From Bacteroidales bacterium (GTDB taxonomy: Bacteria; Bacteroidota; Bacteroidia; Bacteroidales; UBA12077): 64,000 nt of DNA. Location: the NCBI GenBank assembly GCA_016342685.1, contig JAEINU010000002.1, forward strand, positions 143,085 to 207,084. The letters run 5' to 3'. Both the position numbers and the translations under genes were made by a program. Under the pieces are notes generated by a model. It saw only the letters and a program-made list of their open reading frames with translations. It was not told the DNA's origin and ran no database searches. Below are positions 1 to 7,811 of the stretch, in pieces (position 1 is the first letter of the stretch; each line of letters opens with the position of its first letter).

Positions 1-329
1 TGAGCACTTCCGTATACAATAAGATCAATATCCTCTGGTTTAAGTCCTGCCTTTTCTATTGCTTTCTGAGCAGCCTTTACCGACATGCTTATATTATCAT
101 CGGTAAATTCTCTAGTTTCGGGATCAATAGCGTAATGATAATATTCAACCTCCAACATCTCATCCATTAGATTTTTCATTCTCCCTAACCACTTCTGGAT
201 TTTTTTTGGTGCTTCGGTAAGCTCCCCCAAATACTTATCTACATTATGAATATTTATAGGTTTTCCTGGTAAATAAGATCCGCTACCCGTTATTTTTACA
301 AATATTTCTGAACTATTATCTGATTTCAT
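1..329 (-). CDS. 3-oxoacyl-ACP synthase III-like protein (partial, N-terminus only)
   Basis: The first 109 codons of a minus-strand gene whose 3' part lies outside the window. The start opens with an I-T-G-S-G-S-Y-L-P-G strand followed by a helix-rich stretch and a K-A-A-Q-K-A-I-E-K-A-G-L segment ahead of D-I-D-L-I-V-Y-G, the usual N-terminal pattern of KAS III (thiolase-fold) condensing enzymes. The family catalyses decarboxylative condensation of an acyl-CoA or acyl-ACP with malonyl-ACP. The catalytic Cys-His-Asn triad is not in the window, so activity cannot be judged. The ATG at 329 is only 2 bp after the stop of the upstream crotonase gene, so this is the fifth gene of a tightly packed operon. 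A longer-than-usual insert at residues 30-65 suggests a specialised branch, not housekeeping FabH. Confidence 0.75.
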   Translation of the reverse strand, partial: MKSDNSSEIFVKITGSGSYLPGKPINIHNVDKYLGELTEAPKKIQKWLGRMKNLMDEMLEVEYYHYAIDPETREFTDDNISMSVKAAQKAIEKAGLKPEDIDLIVYGSA

Positions 330-331
330 TT

Positions 332-982
332 TTAAATAATTTTTAACTCAGGCGAAAAGTTAGCAGACAACTTTTTAGCTACTTCAACTGCCTTGTTTAA
401 AACTTGTTTCGAGGGTACAATTTTTTGAATAATTTCCCATTCAAAAGCCTCTATAGGAGAAAATGTTTTTCCACTTAAAATAATTTCTGTTGCCAAAGCT
501 TTTCCTACAACTCTAGGTAAAACATAGGTACCTGTGCAACCGGGTATTAATCCAAAGGTAGTTTCAGGTAATCCAAGAACTGCTTTCTCTCCGCAAATAA
601 TATAATCGGCACACAATGCCAATTCTAGCGCTGATCCCAAACACACTCCACGTATAGCTGCGATAACTGGAATCTTCAGGTCTTTTAACGAAAAAAATAT
701 TTGACTATTCTTGTTTAAAAATTCGCTAATCTTTTTTATATCATTCGTATCATGATAACTTCTTGCTATAATTCCTAGTAAATCATCTAAAACTGCTCCC
801 GAAGAAAAATGGCGTCCTTTTCCATGGATTATTATAGATCCGATGTCTTCTTTCTCTACGATCTCGGTTCGCCACCAATAGAACTCCTCAAAAAAAGCTG
901 AATCCATTGGATTTGAAGGTGGATTATTTATTTCTAAATAACCTACTTTATCTTCGATATGCCAGTTTAAAACTTTAAACAT
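332..982 (-). CDS. enoyl-CoA hydratase/isomerase family protein (short form)
   Basis: A 216-residue crotonase-fold protein. The first oxyanion-hole segment is R-H-F-S-S-G-A near residue 57. The second is R-G-V-C-L-G-S-A-L-E-L-A near residue 111, containing the first acidic position of enoyl-CoA hydratases. The second catalytic Glu position is present in G-L-P-E-T-T-F-G-L-I-P-G. It could therefore hydrate or dehydrate a thioester-bound acyl chain. Crotonases normally run 245-260 residues; this one stops right after the region that precedes the C-terminal trimerisation helices, and no frameshift extension is visible. It lies 1 bp from the phosphopantetheinyl-transferase-like gene upstream and 2 bp from the KAS III-like gene downstream. 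Substrate unknown. Confidence 0.85.
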   Translation of the reverse strand: MFKVLNWHIEDKVGYLEINNPPSNPMDSAFFEEFYWWRTEIVEKEDIGSIIIHGKGRHFSSGAVLDDLLGIIARSYHDTNDIKKISEFLNKNSQIFFSLKDLKIPVIAAIRGVCLGSALELALCADYIICGEKAVLGLPETTFGLIPGCTGTYVLPRVVGKALATEIILSGKTFSPIEAFEWEIIQKIVPSKQVLNKAVEVAKKLSANFSPELKII

Positions 983-983
983 C

Positions 984-1331
984 TTACTCTATTATCACTA
1001 AGATCGCAATAAAGTTTCTTGAATGAGAAATAGAAATCTCCACATTACTAATTCCTAAATCTTTAATCTTATTTCTTACTCTATTATAAAAAATAATATC
1101 TGGCTTTTCCTGCTCATCGTTTTTAATCTCGATTTCCAAATAGGCATCACCTTGTTCAATATAATCAAGTATTGCTCTTTTAATAAGATATCTGGCACCG
1201 AGACTTTTAATAGCATTTTTATGTTCAACTGATTTTAATTCGTTCGAGCAAAAATAATACTCCTCGGATTGATTCCGCATTAAGGTTTCAACATCTCTTA
1301 CTGATTTGGTAATAGAAATTTCTTTAAACAT
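984..1331 (-). CDS. AcpS-like 4'-phosphopantetheinyl transferase superfamily protein lacking metal-ligand residues
   Basis: 115 residues, the size of AcpS. It aligns along its length with AcpS: A-R-Y-L-I-K-R-A near residues 46-53 corresponds to the R-F-x-x-K-E-A helix, D-E-Q-E-K-P near 72-77 to the conserved D-E-x-x-K-P turn, and S-I-S-H-S near 100-104 to the C-terminal signature. AcpS enzymes bind Mg2+ through an Asp in the N-terminal G-x-D-I-V motif and the Glu of K-E-A. Here the N-terminal Asp is absent and the Glu is replaced by Arg52. The family assignment is good, but holo-ACP synthase activity is doubtful; a structural or acyl-carrier-binding role is possible. It sits between two crotonase genes with 1-bp gaps on both sides. 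Confidence 0.7.
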   Translation of the reverse strand: MFKEISITKSVRDVETLMRNQSEEYYFCSNELKSVEHKNAIKSLGARYLIKRAILDYIEQGDAYLEIEIKNDEQEKPDIIFYNRVRNKIKDLGISNVEISISHSRNFIAILVIIE

Positions 1332-1332
1332 C

Positions 1333-2073
1333 TTATTCTTTTTGGTGAAATTTTACATTAACCGCTAAATTGCAAAACAATTCTGTTTCCAATTTTAAGG
1401 CTTCTTCTCTATTCGAGTTATTAGAATTATTTATTGCTTTCATTGCAGATTGAATAATCTCCAAAGATCTATCTGAAACCATACTTATCATTTTTTGCAT
1501 TGCAAAATGAAAAGTATCTTTAGTTTCTGAAATGTATTCTACAAATCCAAGTTTTTTTGCTTCTGCTGCACAAACCATATCGGCAGTTAATATAAATTCA
1601 TAAGCTCTTTTTCCTAACAGTTGAGTCAATCGATAATTTCCACCCAAACCTGGTATTAAGCCATGATTCGTTTCAGGAAAAGCAAACAAGGCTCTTTCTG
1701 AAGCAATTCGCATATGACAAGCTAATGCAATTTCTAAACCGCCTCCAAAACAAACTCCATTTATAGATGCTACAACAGGAATAGTTAGATCTTCTATAAA
1801 ATTCAGAATCTCTTTCCCTTTGTTCATCTTACCGGACAAATTCGTTTTATCCTCTGCTAATTTTTTCAAATTTTCAATATCTGCTCCAGCTGAAAAATTC
1901 CGTCCAAGTCCTCTAATGATTAAACCTTTAATCTTTTCATCAGAAATCCATTTTTTAAATAAATCAAGATCTAAAAAATCAGGTTCAGTCAAATAATTTT
2001 CCTTCCCGTTGGAAATTGATAAAATTCCAATATCTCCCTTTGTTTCCCAGCTTGTTATATTTGATTGGATCAT
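1333..2073 (-). CDS. enoyl-CoA hydratase/isomerase family protein
   Basis: 246 residues, full length for the crotonase family. The oxyanion-hole motifs are R-N-F-S-A-G-A-D near residue 58 and G-V-C-F-G-G-G-L-E-I-A near residue 106. Both hydratase Glu positions are kept, the first in L-E-I-A and the second in F-P-E-T-N-H-G-L-I-P-G. Unlike its operon partner at 332 it has the full C-terminal helical region. The family hydrates, dehydrates, isomerises or decarboxylates acyl thioesters, and which reaction applies cannot be read from the sequence. Two different crotonases in one operon with a condensing enzyme suggest successive steps on one thioester-bound intermediate. It ends 1 bp before the AcpS-like gene and starts 12 bp after the thioesterase stop. 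Confidence 0.88.
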   Translation of the reverse strand: MIQSNITSWETKGDIGILSISNGKENYLTEPDFLDLDLFKKWISDEKIKGLIIRGLGRNFSAGADIENLKKLAEDKTNLSGKMNKGKEILNFIEDLTIPVVASINGVCFGGGLEIALACHMRIASERALFAFPETNHGLIPGLGGNYRLTQLLGKRAYEFILTADMVCAAEAKKLGFVEYISETKDTFHFAMQKMISMVSDRSLEIIQSAMKAINNSNNSNREEALKLETELFCNLAVNVKFHQKE

Positions 2074-2085
2074 TTGTTATGAAAT

Positions 2086-2472
2086 CTATTTTGCAATTGA
2101 TTTTAGTTCGTTTGGAATATCCTGTGGAATTCTCTCTTTATCTATCAATAAAGTTTTTACAACCGCTTTTGCCGCCTTAGTATTCATTGTTAAGTTTAAA
2201 ACATCGTGATAAAAAATTAAATATGGTGCTTCAAACTTAATTTCAGTATTAATTTCAATTTTATCAAATAGTTTAAGTTCTCTCATGTAGCGAATATTTG
2301 TTTCGGTAACAACAAGCAATAACTCCTTTTCTAAAAATGAATCCAACAATTGTGCATTTTTTAGAATTTCCCATCTGGCTTGTTCCGTATAACTAACATA
2401 CACTGCATTATTTACGTGACCATAAGAATCAAGCTCATAACCTCGTACGTCTGTTTTAAAACTATATTTCAT
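2086..2472 (-). CDS. acyl-CoA/acyl-ACP thioesterase, 4HBT hotdog family
   Basis: A 128-residue single hotdog domain. The N-terminal strand leads into E-L-D-S-Y-G-H-V-N-N-A-V-Y, the characteristic helix start of YbgC/FadM-like thioesterases, followed by the long hotdog helix Y-T-E-Q-A-R-W-E and the strand R-Y-M-R-E-L. These enzymes hydrolyse acyl-CoA or acyl-ACP thioesters and may release the product of this operon. It is the first gene of the leftward operon (2472 down to beyond 1). The start lies 125 bp from a divergent O-methyltransferase, so the gap must hold both promoters, though I found no exact TAnnTTTG box there. Confidence 0.85.
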   Translation of the reverse strand: MKYSFKTDVRGYELDSYGHVNNAVYVSYTEQARWEILKNAQLLDSFLEKELLLVVTETNIRYMRELKLFDKIEINTEIKFEAPYLIFYHDVLNLTMNTKAAKAVVKTLLIDKERIPQDIPNELKSIAK

Positions 2473-2597
2473 GATTTTATTATTGACGGGTAAAAATAAT
2501 CAGAAAAAAGGAGTTATTTTAAACTTTCATCAATTACCCGAGGGTTTTTATCTAAAAAAGTTTTCTATTTTTATAAATTCAATTTTGAAACAATGCT

Positions 2598-3698
2598 ATG
2601 CAAAATAAAATAAAGATCCCAAACTACCCATCTGCCAGTATTCTTAAGGTTTTTGAACGATTTAGATATTTCTTAGTTCGATTCTCTCGAAAATTAACTC
2701 CTGCAAATGTAAGCATTATTGAAATGGTTCAGAATTTCTATGTAGCCCGGGCTATTGGAGTTGCTGCCGAATTAAATCTTGCAGAACATTTGAAAAATTC
2801 AGAAAAATCTGTAGCTGATTTAGCACTCCTAACTTCGGCTCATGAAGAATCACTTTATCGACTTATGAGAATGCTTGCAAGTCAGGATGTATTTGTTGAA
2901 ACAAAAAATCGATCTTTTAAAAACAATCGATTGTCGAGAACTCTTTTAGATGAGCAGGAATCAATGCGACACATGATTATTCATCAGGTAAATGGAATAA
3001 ATTGGAATATGTTCGAAGAGCTTGATCATGTTGTAAAAACAGGCGAGAATGCAGCTCAGAAAGTATTGGGGATGGATGTTTTTGAGTACCTGGAAAAAAA
3101 TCCAGATAAGAATGAGATTTATAATCATGCAATGACTAACTCTTCGTTAATGTTAAGTTATGCTATTCTTTCCGAATACAATTTTGGCAATTACAAAACA
3201 ATAATTGATGTTGGTGGTGGGCAAGGTGTTTTGTTAGCAATGATTTTATATAAACACAAATCCGTAAAGGGAAAAGTATTTGATTTACCACATGTGGCTA
3301 AGGATGTTAAAAAGATTGCAGAACAATATCAGGTTTCTGAACGAATGGATTCAATAAGCGGGAATTTTTTCGAAAGTGTTCCAGAAGGAGGCAATTTGTA
3401 TTTATTAAAAAGCATTATTCATAACCTTTCTGATGAACAATGTGTTCATCTTCTTCAAAAAATAAAAATTGCCCTTCCAAAAAATGGTAAAATTCTAATT
3501 ATTGAACCTATTATTGAAAATAACAATAGATATTCTTTTGCTAAATTATACGATATTCAAATGCTTGTTGGAAGAAATGGTGGTAAAGAAAGAACAAAGG
3601 AAGAATTCAAAACTATTATTAATCAATCGGGTTTATCTCTAAATAAAGTAATACAAACTGCTGCTCCTTTTAATATAATAGAGATACAACATATTTAA
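2598..3698 (+). CDS. SAM-dependent O-methyltransferase (Methyltransf_2 type)
   Basis: 366 residues. The N-terminal third (about 30-110) is the winged-helix dimerisation domain of plant- and PKS-type O-methyltransferases, with a D-L-A-L-L-T-S-A-H-E-E-S-L-Y-R-L-M-R core. The catalytic Rossmann domain begins near residue 195 with the SAM-binding motif I-I-D-V-G-G-G-Q-G. A later S-I-I-H-N-L-S-D-E-Q segment contains the His position used as general base in this family. Members methylate hydroxyls of phenols, polyketides or carotenoids. The gene is divergent from the acyl-chain operon at 1-2472, which suggests a tailoring role for the same product. Another in-window ATG at 2593 is out of frame, so 2598 is the start. 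Confidence 0.85.
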   Translation: MQNKIKIPNYPSASILKVFERFRYFLVRFSRKLTPANVSIIEMVQNFYVARAIGVAAELNLAEHLKNSEKSVADLALLTSAHEESLYRLMRMLASQDVFVETKNRSFKNNRLSRTLLDEQESMRHMIIHQVNGINWNMFEELDHVVKTGENAAQKVLGMDVFEYLEKNPDKNEIYNHAMTNSSLMLSYAILSEYNFGNYKTIIDVGGGQGVLLAMILYKHKSVKGKVFDLPHVAKDVKKIAEQYQVSERMDSISGNFFESVPEGGNLYLLKSIIHNLSDEQCVHLLQKIKIALPKNGKILIIEPIIENNNRYSFAKLYDIQMLVGRNGGKERTKEEFKTIINQSGLSLNKVIQTAAPFNIIEIQHI

Positions 3699-3860
3699 GA
3701 GTATTTTTTATCAAATTTTAATACGAAGAGAAGTAATAATTGACAAATAATTGTTAAATTGTATAGTTTAATTGCATAATTTACAATTTGTTTTATACTC
3801 TTATACCAGATTTTATCTGGCTATATTATAACCGTATAAAAGTTAATAAATTAACTTAAA

Positions 3861-5474
3861 ATGGTTAAAAAAACACCCCAAGAGCTACAAGAAAGAATTG
3901 ACTATTTAGAATCTAAACTTACTCATAAAGAACAAGATGAAAAATATATCAATAAATTAAAGCAATTATTAAAAACTTCATTAGACACTTTTTATAGCCG
4001 AAACCTCAAAACAAATAGATACGACTACATTAGCGATTCGATGATCGATATTTTGGGTTATTCTTCAATTGAATTTTCAAAATTACCTGTCGAAGAAGTT
4101 TTTAAGATTATTCATCCCGAAGACAAAATTCGTGTTCAAGACTTTTTTAATGATTTTTTAAATCACCCTATTGATGAAGATGCTAAATTCAATCTAGAAT
4201 ATAGAATTAAGCATAAAAATGGCGAATATCGATGGGTAAGTGAAAACATATCTATGTTAAGGGATCTAAATGGTATTCCCTCTAATTTAATTGGAAATTT
4301 GAGAGATATTACTAAAAAGAAAAAAGTTGAATTAACACTGCAAGAAAGCGAAGAAAAATTTAGAAAATTCACTCAAAGTTCACCGGTAGGAATTTATACA
4401 ACAGATAAAAATGGAGATTGCACATATGCAAATGAACGGTGGCTTCAAATGACTGGACTAAAAATAGAAGAAGCTTTAGGACAAGGCTGGGTCAGCGCCT
4501 TACATCCAGAAGATAAAATAACGATTTCAGAAAATTGGTATAAAGCTGTTCAATCAAAAGGAAAATGGGGTTATGAATACCGCTTCTTAAACAAAGAAGG
4601 AAAGATTACATGGATATACGGAATGGCTGTTGAATTTAATAATATTGATGGAAATACTATCGGTTATTTAGGAACAAATATTGATATTACAGAAATTAAA
4701 AACACCCAGATTCAACTTAAGAATAGCGAAACAAAATTAAAGGAAATTAATGCTACTAAAGATAAATTCTTTTCAATAATTGCTCACGACTTAAAAACAC
4801 CTTTTGGATCAATAATAGGCTTTAGCGAGCTACTTGTAAAGGAAATTAACAACAATCGCTTCAATAAAATTATAAGCTTCAGTAATATTATATTACAAGA
4901 AGCCAGAAATACACTGGACTTATTAACAAACCTTTTAGAATGGTCGAGATCACAAACTGGGAAAATAAAATTTAAACCAGAATTATTCAACCTAACGGAA
5001 CTTATCATAAACGTTATTGATTTAGTTGAGGTTTCTGCAAAACAGAAAAGTATCCATATTGATTTTGCAATAAATACTAAGGTGATGATATTTGCAGATA
5101 AAAATATGATGTATACAGTTTTTAGAAACTTAATTTCGAATTCCATAAAATTTACCCCAGAAAAAGGTGCTATTTCTGTAAAGTTAGCCAAAACAAAAAA
5201 ATCAGTCCAAGCCTCTGTTCATGATACAGGTATTGGAATTAGTGAATCTAATTTACAAAACCTTTTTAGAATAAGCGATACATACACTTCGTTAGGAACG
5301 AATAATGAAAAAGGATCTGGACTCGGCCTTATTCTTTGTAAAGATTTTATTAATAAACACAAGGGTAAAATTCAAGTGGAAAGTCAACTCGGTAAAGGAT
5401 CAAAATTTATTGTTGAAGTACCTCAAATACAAAATTCTACCGAAGAAATGTTATATTCAAATATTAATAACTAA
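3861..5474 (+). CDS. cytoplasmic PAS-PAS sensor histidine kinase
   Basis: 537 residues without membrane segments. A short coiled coil (1-38) is followed by two PAS folds (about 40-155 and 165-280), each ending in a D-I-T motif, then a helical linker and HisKA. The H-box I-I-A-H-D-L-K-T-P carries His309. HATPase_c has an N-box N-L-I-S-N-S near 424, G1 D-T-G-I-G near 454 and G2 G-S-G-L-G-L near 484, so all ATP-binding boxes are intact. PAS1 has the H-P-E-D and R-I-K-H-K-N-G features of the PAS_3 class, which binds diverse signals. There is no adjacent response regulator; the lone receiver at 23314 is a possible but unproven partner. The gene stands alone between an O-methyltransferase and a convergent osmC-like gene. 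Confidence 0.93.
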   Translation: MVKKTPQELQERIDYLESKLTHKEQDEKYINKLKQLLKTSLDTFYSRNLKTNRYDYISDSMIDILGYSSIEFSKLPVEEVFKIIHPEDKIRVQDFFNDFLNHPIDEDAKFNLEYRIKHKNGEYRWVSENISMLRDLNGIPSNLIGNLRDITKKKKVELTLQESEEKFRKFTQSSPVGIYTTDKNGDCTYANERWLQMTGLKIEEALGQGWVSALHPEDKITISENWYKAVQSKGKWGYEYRFLNKEGKITWIYGMAVEFNNIDGNTIGYLGTNIDITEIKNTQIQLKNSETKLKEINATKDKFFSIIAHDLKTPFGSIIGFSELLVKEINNNRFNKIISFSNIILQEARNTLDLLTNLLEWSRSQTGKIKFKPELFNLTELIINVIDLVEVSAKQKSIHIDFAINTKVMIFADKNMMYTVFRNLISNSIKFTPEKGAISVKLAKTKKSVQASVHDTGIGISESNLQNLFRISDTYTSLGTNNEKGSGLGLILCKDFINKHKGKIQVESQLGKGSKFIVEVPQIQNSTEEMLYSNINN

Positions 5475-5621
5475 TCACCTATTTCTGATACTTTAATTAA
5501 AAAACATATGCAACATCGGTTTTAATTGAAGGATTGGCCTCGACAACTTGAAATGTATACAAATATGAACACTATAGGTAAAAGATATTTTAATTTCAGC
5601 CTCGACGAGTTAATTACAAAA

Positions 5622-5660
5622 TAAAAAAATCCCTTGAATTATCTTCAAGGGATTTTTTTT
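5622..5660. terminator. bidirectional intrinsic terminator
   Basis: A-rich and T-rich runs flank a perfect stem (about 11 bp: AATCCCTTGAA with its complement) around a 5-nt loop. It sits between the histidine kinase and the convergent osmC-like gene and touches the latter's stop codon, so it can serve both strands. Confidence 0.85.
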
Positions 5661-6054
5661 AAACTGTTTTTGTATAAACATCAAATGCAGGAGGTTCTTG
5701 CATATGTCTTTTTACAGCACATAAATTGGCTGAGTTAATTACAGCATCTTTATATTTTTCAGGAAAATCTTCAGGTAATTGAATCTCTAAATCAATCTTA
5801 TCGATTAATCTTGTTCCAGGATTAAAATTCATCTTCTGAATAATTTTAATATTATCTGATGATAAACCACGTTGATCACAAAATCCTTTAACGTAAATCC
5901 CTGCACAAGTACCAATTGATCCTAAAAATAAGTCAAAAGGAGATGGCGCTGTTCCTTCACCGCCACCTTGTATTGGCTGATCAGTTCTAATAACATTACC
6001 ATTTAAATTCGCATTTATTTTCTTATTTCCGTCAAAATAAATTTCCATTTCCAT
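5659..6054 (-). CDS. OsmC family peroxiredoxin-like protein
   Basis: 131 residues, typical for OsmC/YhfA-like proteins. The helix S-P-F-D-L-F-L-G-S-I-G-T-C contains Cys50, and N-L-C-A-V-K-R contains Cys112. These two cysteines are the redox pair with which OsmC enzymes reduce organic hydroperoxides. The protein is cytosolic, with no signal peptide. Two Met codons lie at the start (M-E-M-E), and either could be used. The gene is single, ends in a shared terminator and is followed upstream by a 204-bp gap before the MATE transporter. Substrate range cannot be told from the sequence. Confidence 0.9.
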   Translation of the reverse strand: MEMEIYFDGNKKINANLNGNVIRTDQPIQGGGEGTAPSPFDLFLGSIGTCAGIYVKGFCDQRGLSSDNIKIIQKMNFNPGTRLIDKIDLEIQLPEDFPEKYKDAVINSANLCAVKRHMQEPPAFDVYTKTV

Positions 6055-6258
6055 AATTATTGTTTTTTAAATTTACTTATATACATATTTGGATTCTTGA
6101 ATTGCAAATTACTTGCCAAACAGACAAATTTCCTATTTAATGCCATTATGACTTTAAATAAAACCTATTTATCAAAAATCTGCCAAATTGTTTCAAAAGT
6201 TAATGAGATAATGCCAAAAGATTGCAAAAAATCAGAATTGATTTTTAATTTCAAGACA

Positions 6259-7590
6259 CTAAATTATTTTATTTTGCCAATTCCCAAGTTTCAGGTAAGC
6301 AAACGATAATGCACCAATCAATATTCCATAAAATATTTCGATACTCCACACCAACTCAATACTGGTAGAAGGTAAATTCACAAGTAAATAAGTTCCTAAA
6401 ACATACACTACAATAACAATTACCTCAATAAGGAATGAAATTTTAGTCATTCCAGTTCCCGAAACACCACTAAAAAACACGAATCCAATGGTTAGAAACA
6501 GAGAAGATATGCTAACAACATATAATGTTGGAAGAGAATCCTGAATTAACGATTGATTATTGGTATAGATTGAAATTACCTTTTCGGGGATTATCACATT
6601 TATTAATACTAAAACTACAACCCCACTCAAGCATAGTTTTAATATTTTAATGATTAGAGGAATAACTTCGTGTTGCCTTTTTTGCCCAATAGCTGAACTT
6701 ACCAAGGTATTTGCAGCAGAAGTAAACCCCCATATTGGAATTAACATAACCACATATATACTTCTTATAATATTAGAAATTGCTAAAGAATGCTCACCCA
6801 TTTTTTCAACAAAAAGAAAAAAGAAAAACCATCCCGTAAGTGAGATAAAATTCTGCATCATCATTGGCAAACTCACTGTAAAAATTCTTTTTAATAAACT
6901 AAACTGAAATCTCTCAAATGTGAACAATCCATAATATTTATGATCCGAAAATTTCCAAGTGTAAAAAATAAAAAATATACATGCAACTATTTCCGCAATT
7001 ACAGATGCTATTGCAGCTCCCTCTATTCCATATTCATTAAATCCAAGCTTACCAAAGATCAGAACATAATCAAGAAAAACGTTAGTTAGAGCCATAAAAA
7101 TTGTTGTCCAGGTTATTACTTTCGTTTTTGCAATTCCAATATAGAAAGCCCTAAATCCAAAGTTTATATAGGCGAAAAACAAACCGAAAATTCTGTAGTT
7201 TAAATACCTTTCTGTAGAAACTCTAATCTCATTGGAATCTAGAACCTTACTAAAAATAAAAGGCATGAAATTTCTCATTGAAATTATAAGTAGAACGGCT
7301 AAAACAATCAGAAAATAATGAGAGTGTTCTATAATTTTCCCAATCTCTTTCTGCTTGTTCTCTCCAAACCTACGTGCCACAATAATCTGCGATCCAATAG
7401 AAAAACCAAAACCCAACATAATTAAGGCTAGATAAAACACACCTCCAATAGCAGCTGCACCTAACTCTAATTCTCCTACCCTCCCTAAAAATGCTGTATC
7501 CGTAACACTAATTATATTTTGAACGACACTACCCAAAATTATTGGATAAGCTATCTTCCATATTTCAGTATATTTTATGCTTGTTTTCAT
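6259..7590 (-). CDS. MATE family efflux transporter
   Basis: 443 residues made almost entirely of hydrophobic helices, about 12 in two homologous MatE halves (roughly 13-175 and 240-400). Typical features are A-Y-P-I-I-L-G in helix 1, D-T-A-F-L-G-R at the end of helix 1, and G-F-G-F-S-I-G-S-Q-I-I-V-A-R-R-F-G in helix 2-3. The family exports drugs or metabolites at the inner membrane in exchange for Na+ or H+. It belongs to the NorM/DinF-like bacterial group. It stands alone, and the substrate is unknown. Confidence 0.92.
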   Translation of the reverse strand: MKTSIKYTEIWKIAYPIILGSVVQNIISVTDTAFLGRVGELELGAAAIGGVFYLALIMLGFGFSIGSQIIVARRFGENKQKEIGKIIEHSHYFLIVLAVLLIISMRNFMPFIFSKVLDSNEIRVSTERYLNYRIFGLFFAYINFGFRAFYIGIAKTKVITWTTIFMALTNVFLDYVLIFGKLGFNEYGIEGAAIASVIAEIVACIFFIFYTWKFSDHKYYGLFTFERFQFSLLKRIFTVSLPMMMQNFISLTGWFFFFLFVEKMGEHSLAISNIIRSIYVVMLIPIWGFTSAANTLVSSAIGQKRQHEVIPLIIKILKLCLSGVVVLVLINVIIPEKVISIYTNNQSLIQDSLPTLYVVSISSLFLTIGFVFFSGVSGTGMTKISFLIEVIVIVVYVLGTYLLVNLPSTSIELVWSIEIFYGILIGALSFAYLKLGNWQNKII

Positions 7591-7763
7591 TATTTCCTTT
7601 ACAAATCGATCTGCAAAATTAATCCATTTTAGGGATATAAAAAGATTTTAAATTGGATTAGGATTTTACATATGATAATCATTAGAATGAATGAGTTTAT
7701 CAATAAAATTGTAGTGTAAATAAAAAATAAATTCGAATAGATAAATGCTACTATTAATCTTTG

Positions 7764-7771
7764 TATATTTG
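7764..7771 (+). promoter_or_regulatory. putative -7 promoter box (TATATTTG)
   Basis: An exact match to the Bacteroidota -7 consensus TAnnTTTG, 40 bp ahead of the lipoprotein start at 7812. No clear TTTG -33 element is at the expected spacing. Confidence 0.5.
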
Positions 7772-7811
7772 ATAATTCAATGCCAAATTAAAATTAGAAC
7801 CAAACTATTTC

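Noticed and set aside
1-2472. Identifying the left operon as a polyketide beta-branching cassette
   Set aside because: The visible condensing-enzyme N-terminus looks like KAS III and not HMG-CoA synthase, and no carrier protein is in view.
4784-5191. 135-codon minus-strand frame inside the PAS histidine kinase
   Set aside because: Antisense shadow of the HisKA/HATPase region, which has all kinase motifs intact.
6097-6309. 70-codon plus-strand frame between the osmC-like and MATE genes
   Set aside because: Overlaps the MATE 3' end, has random-looking composition and no promoter box or homologous pattern.
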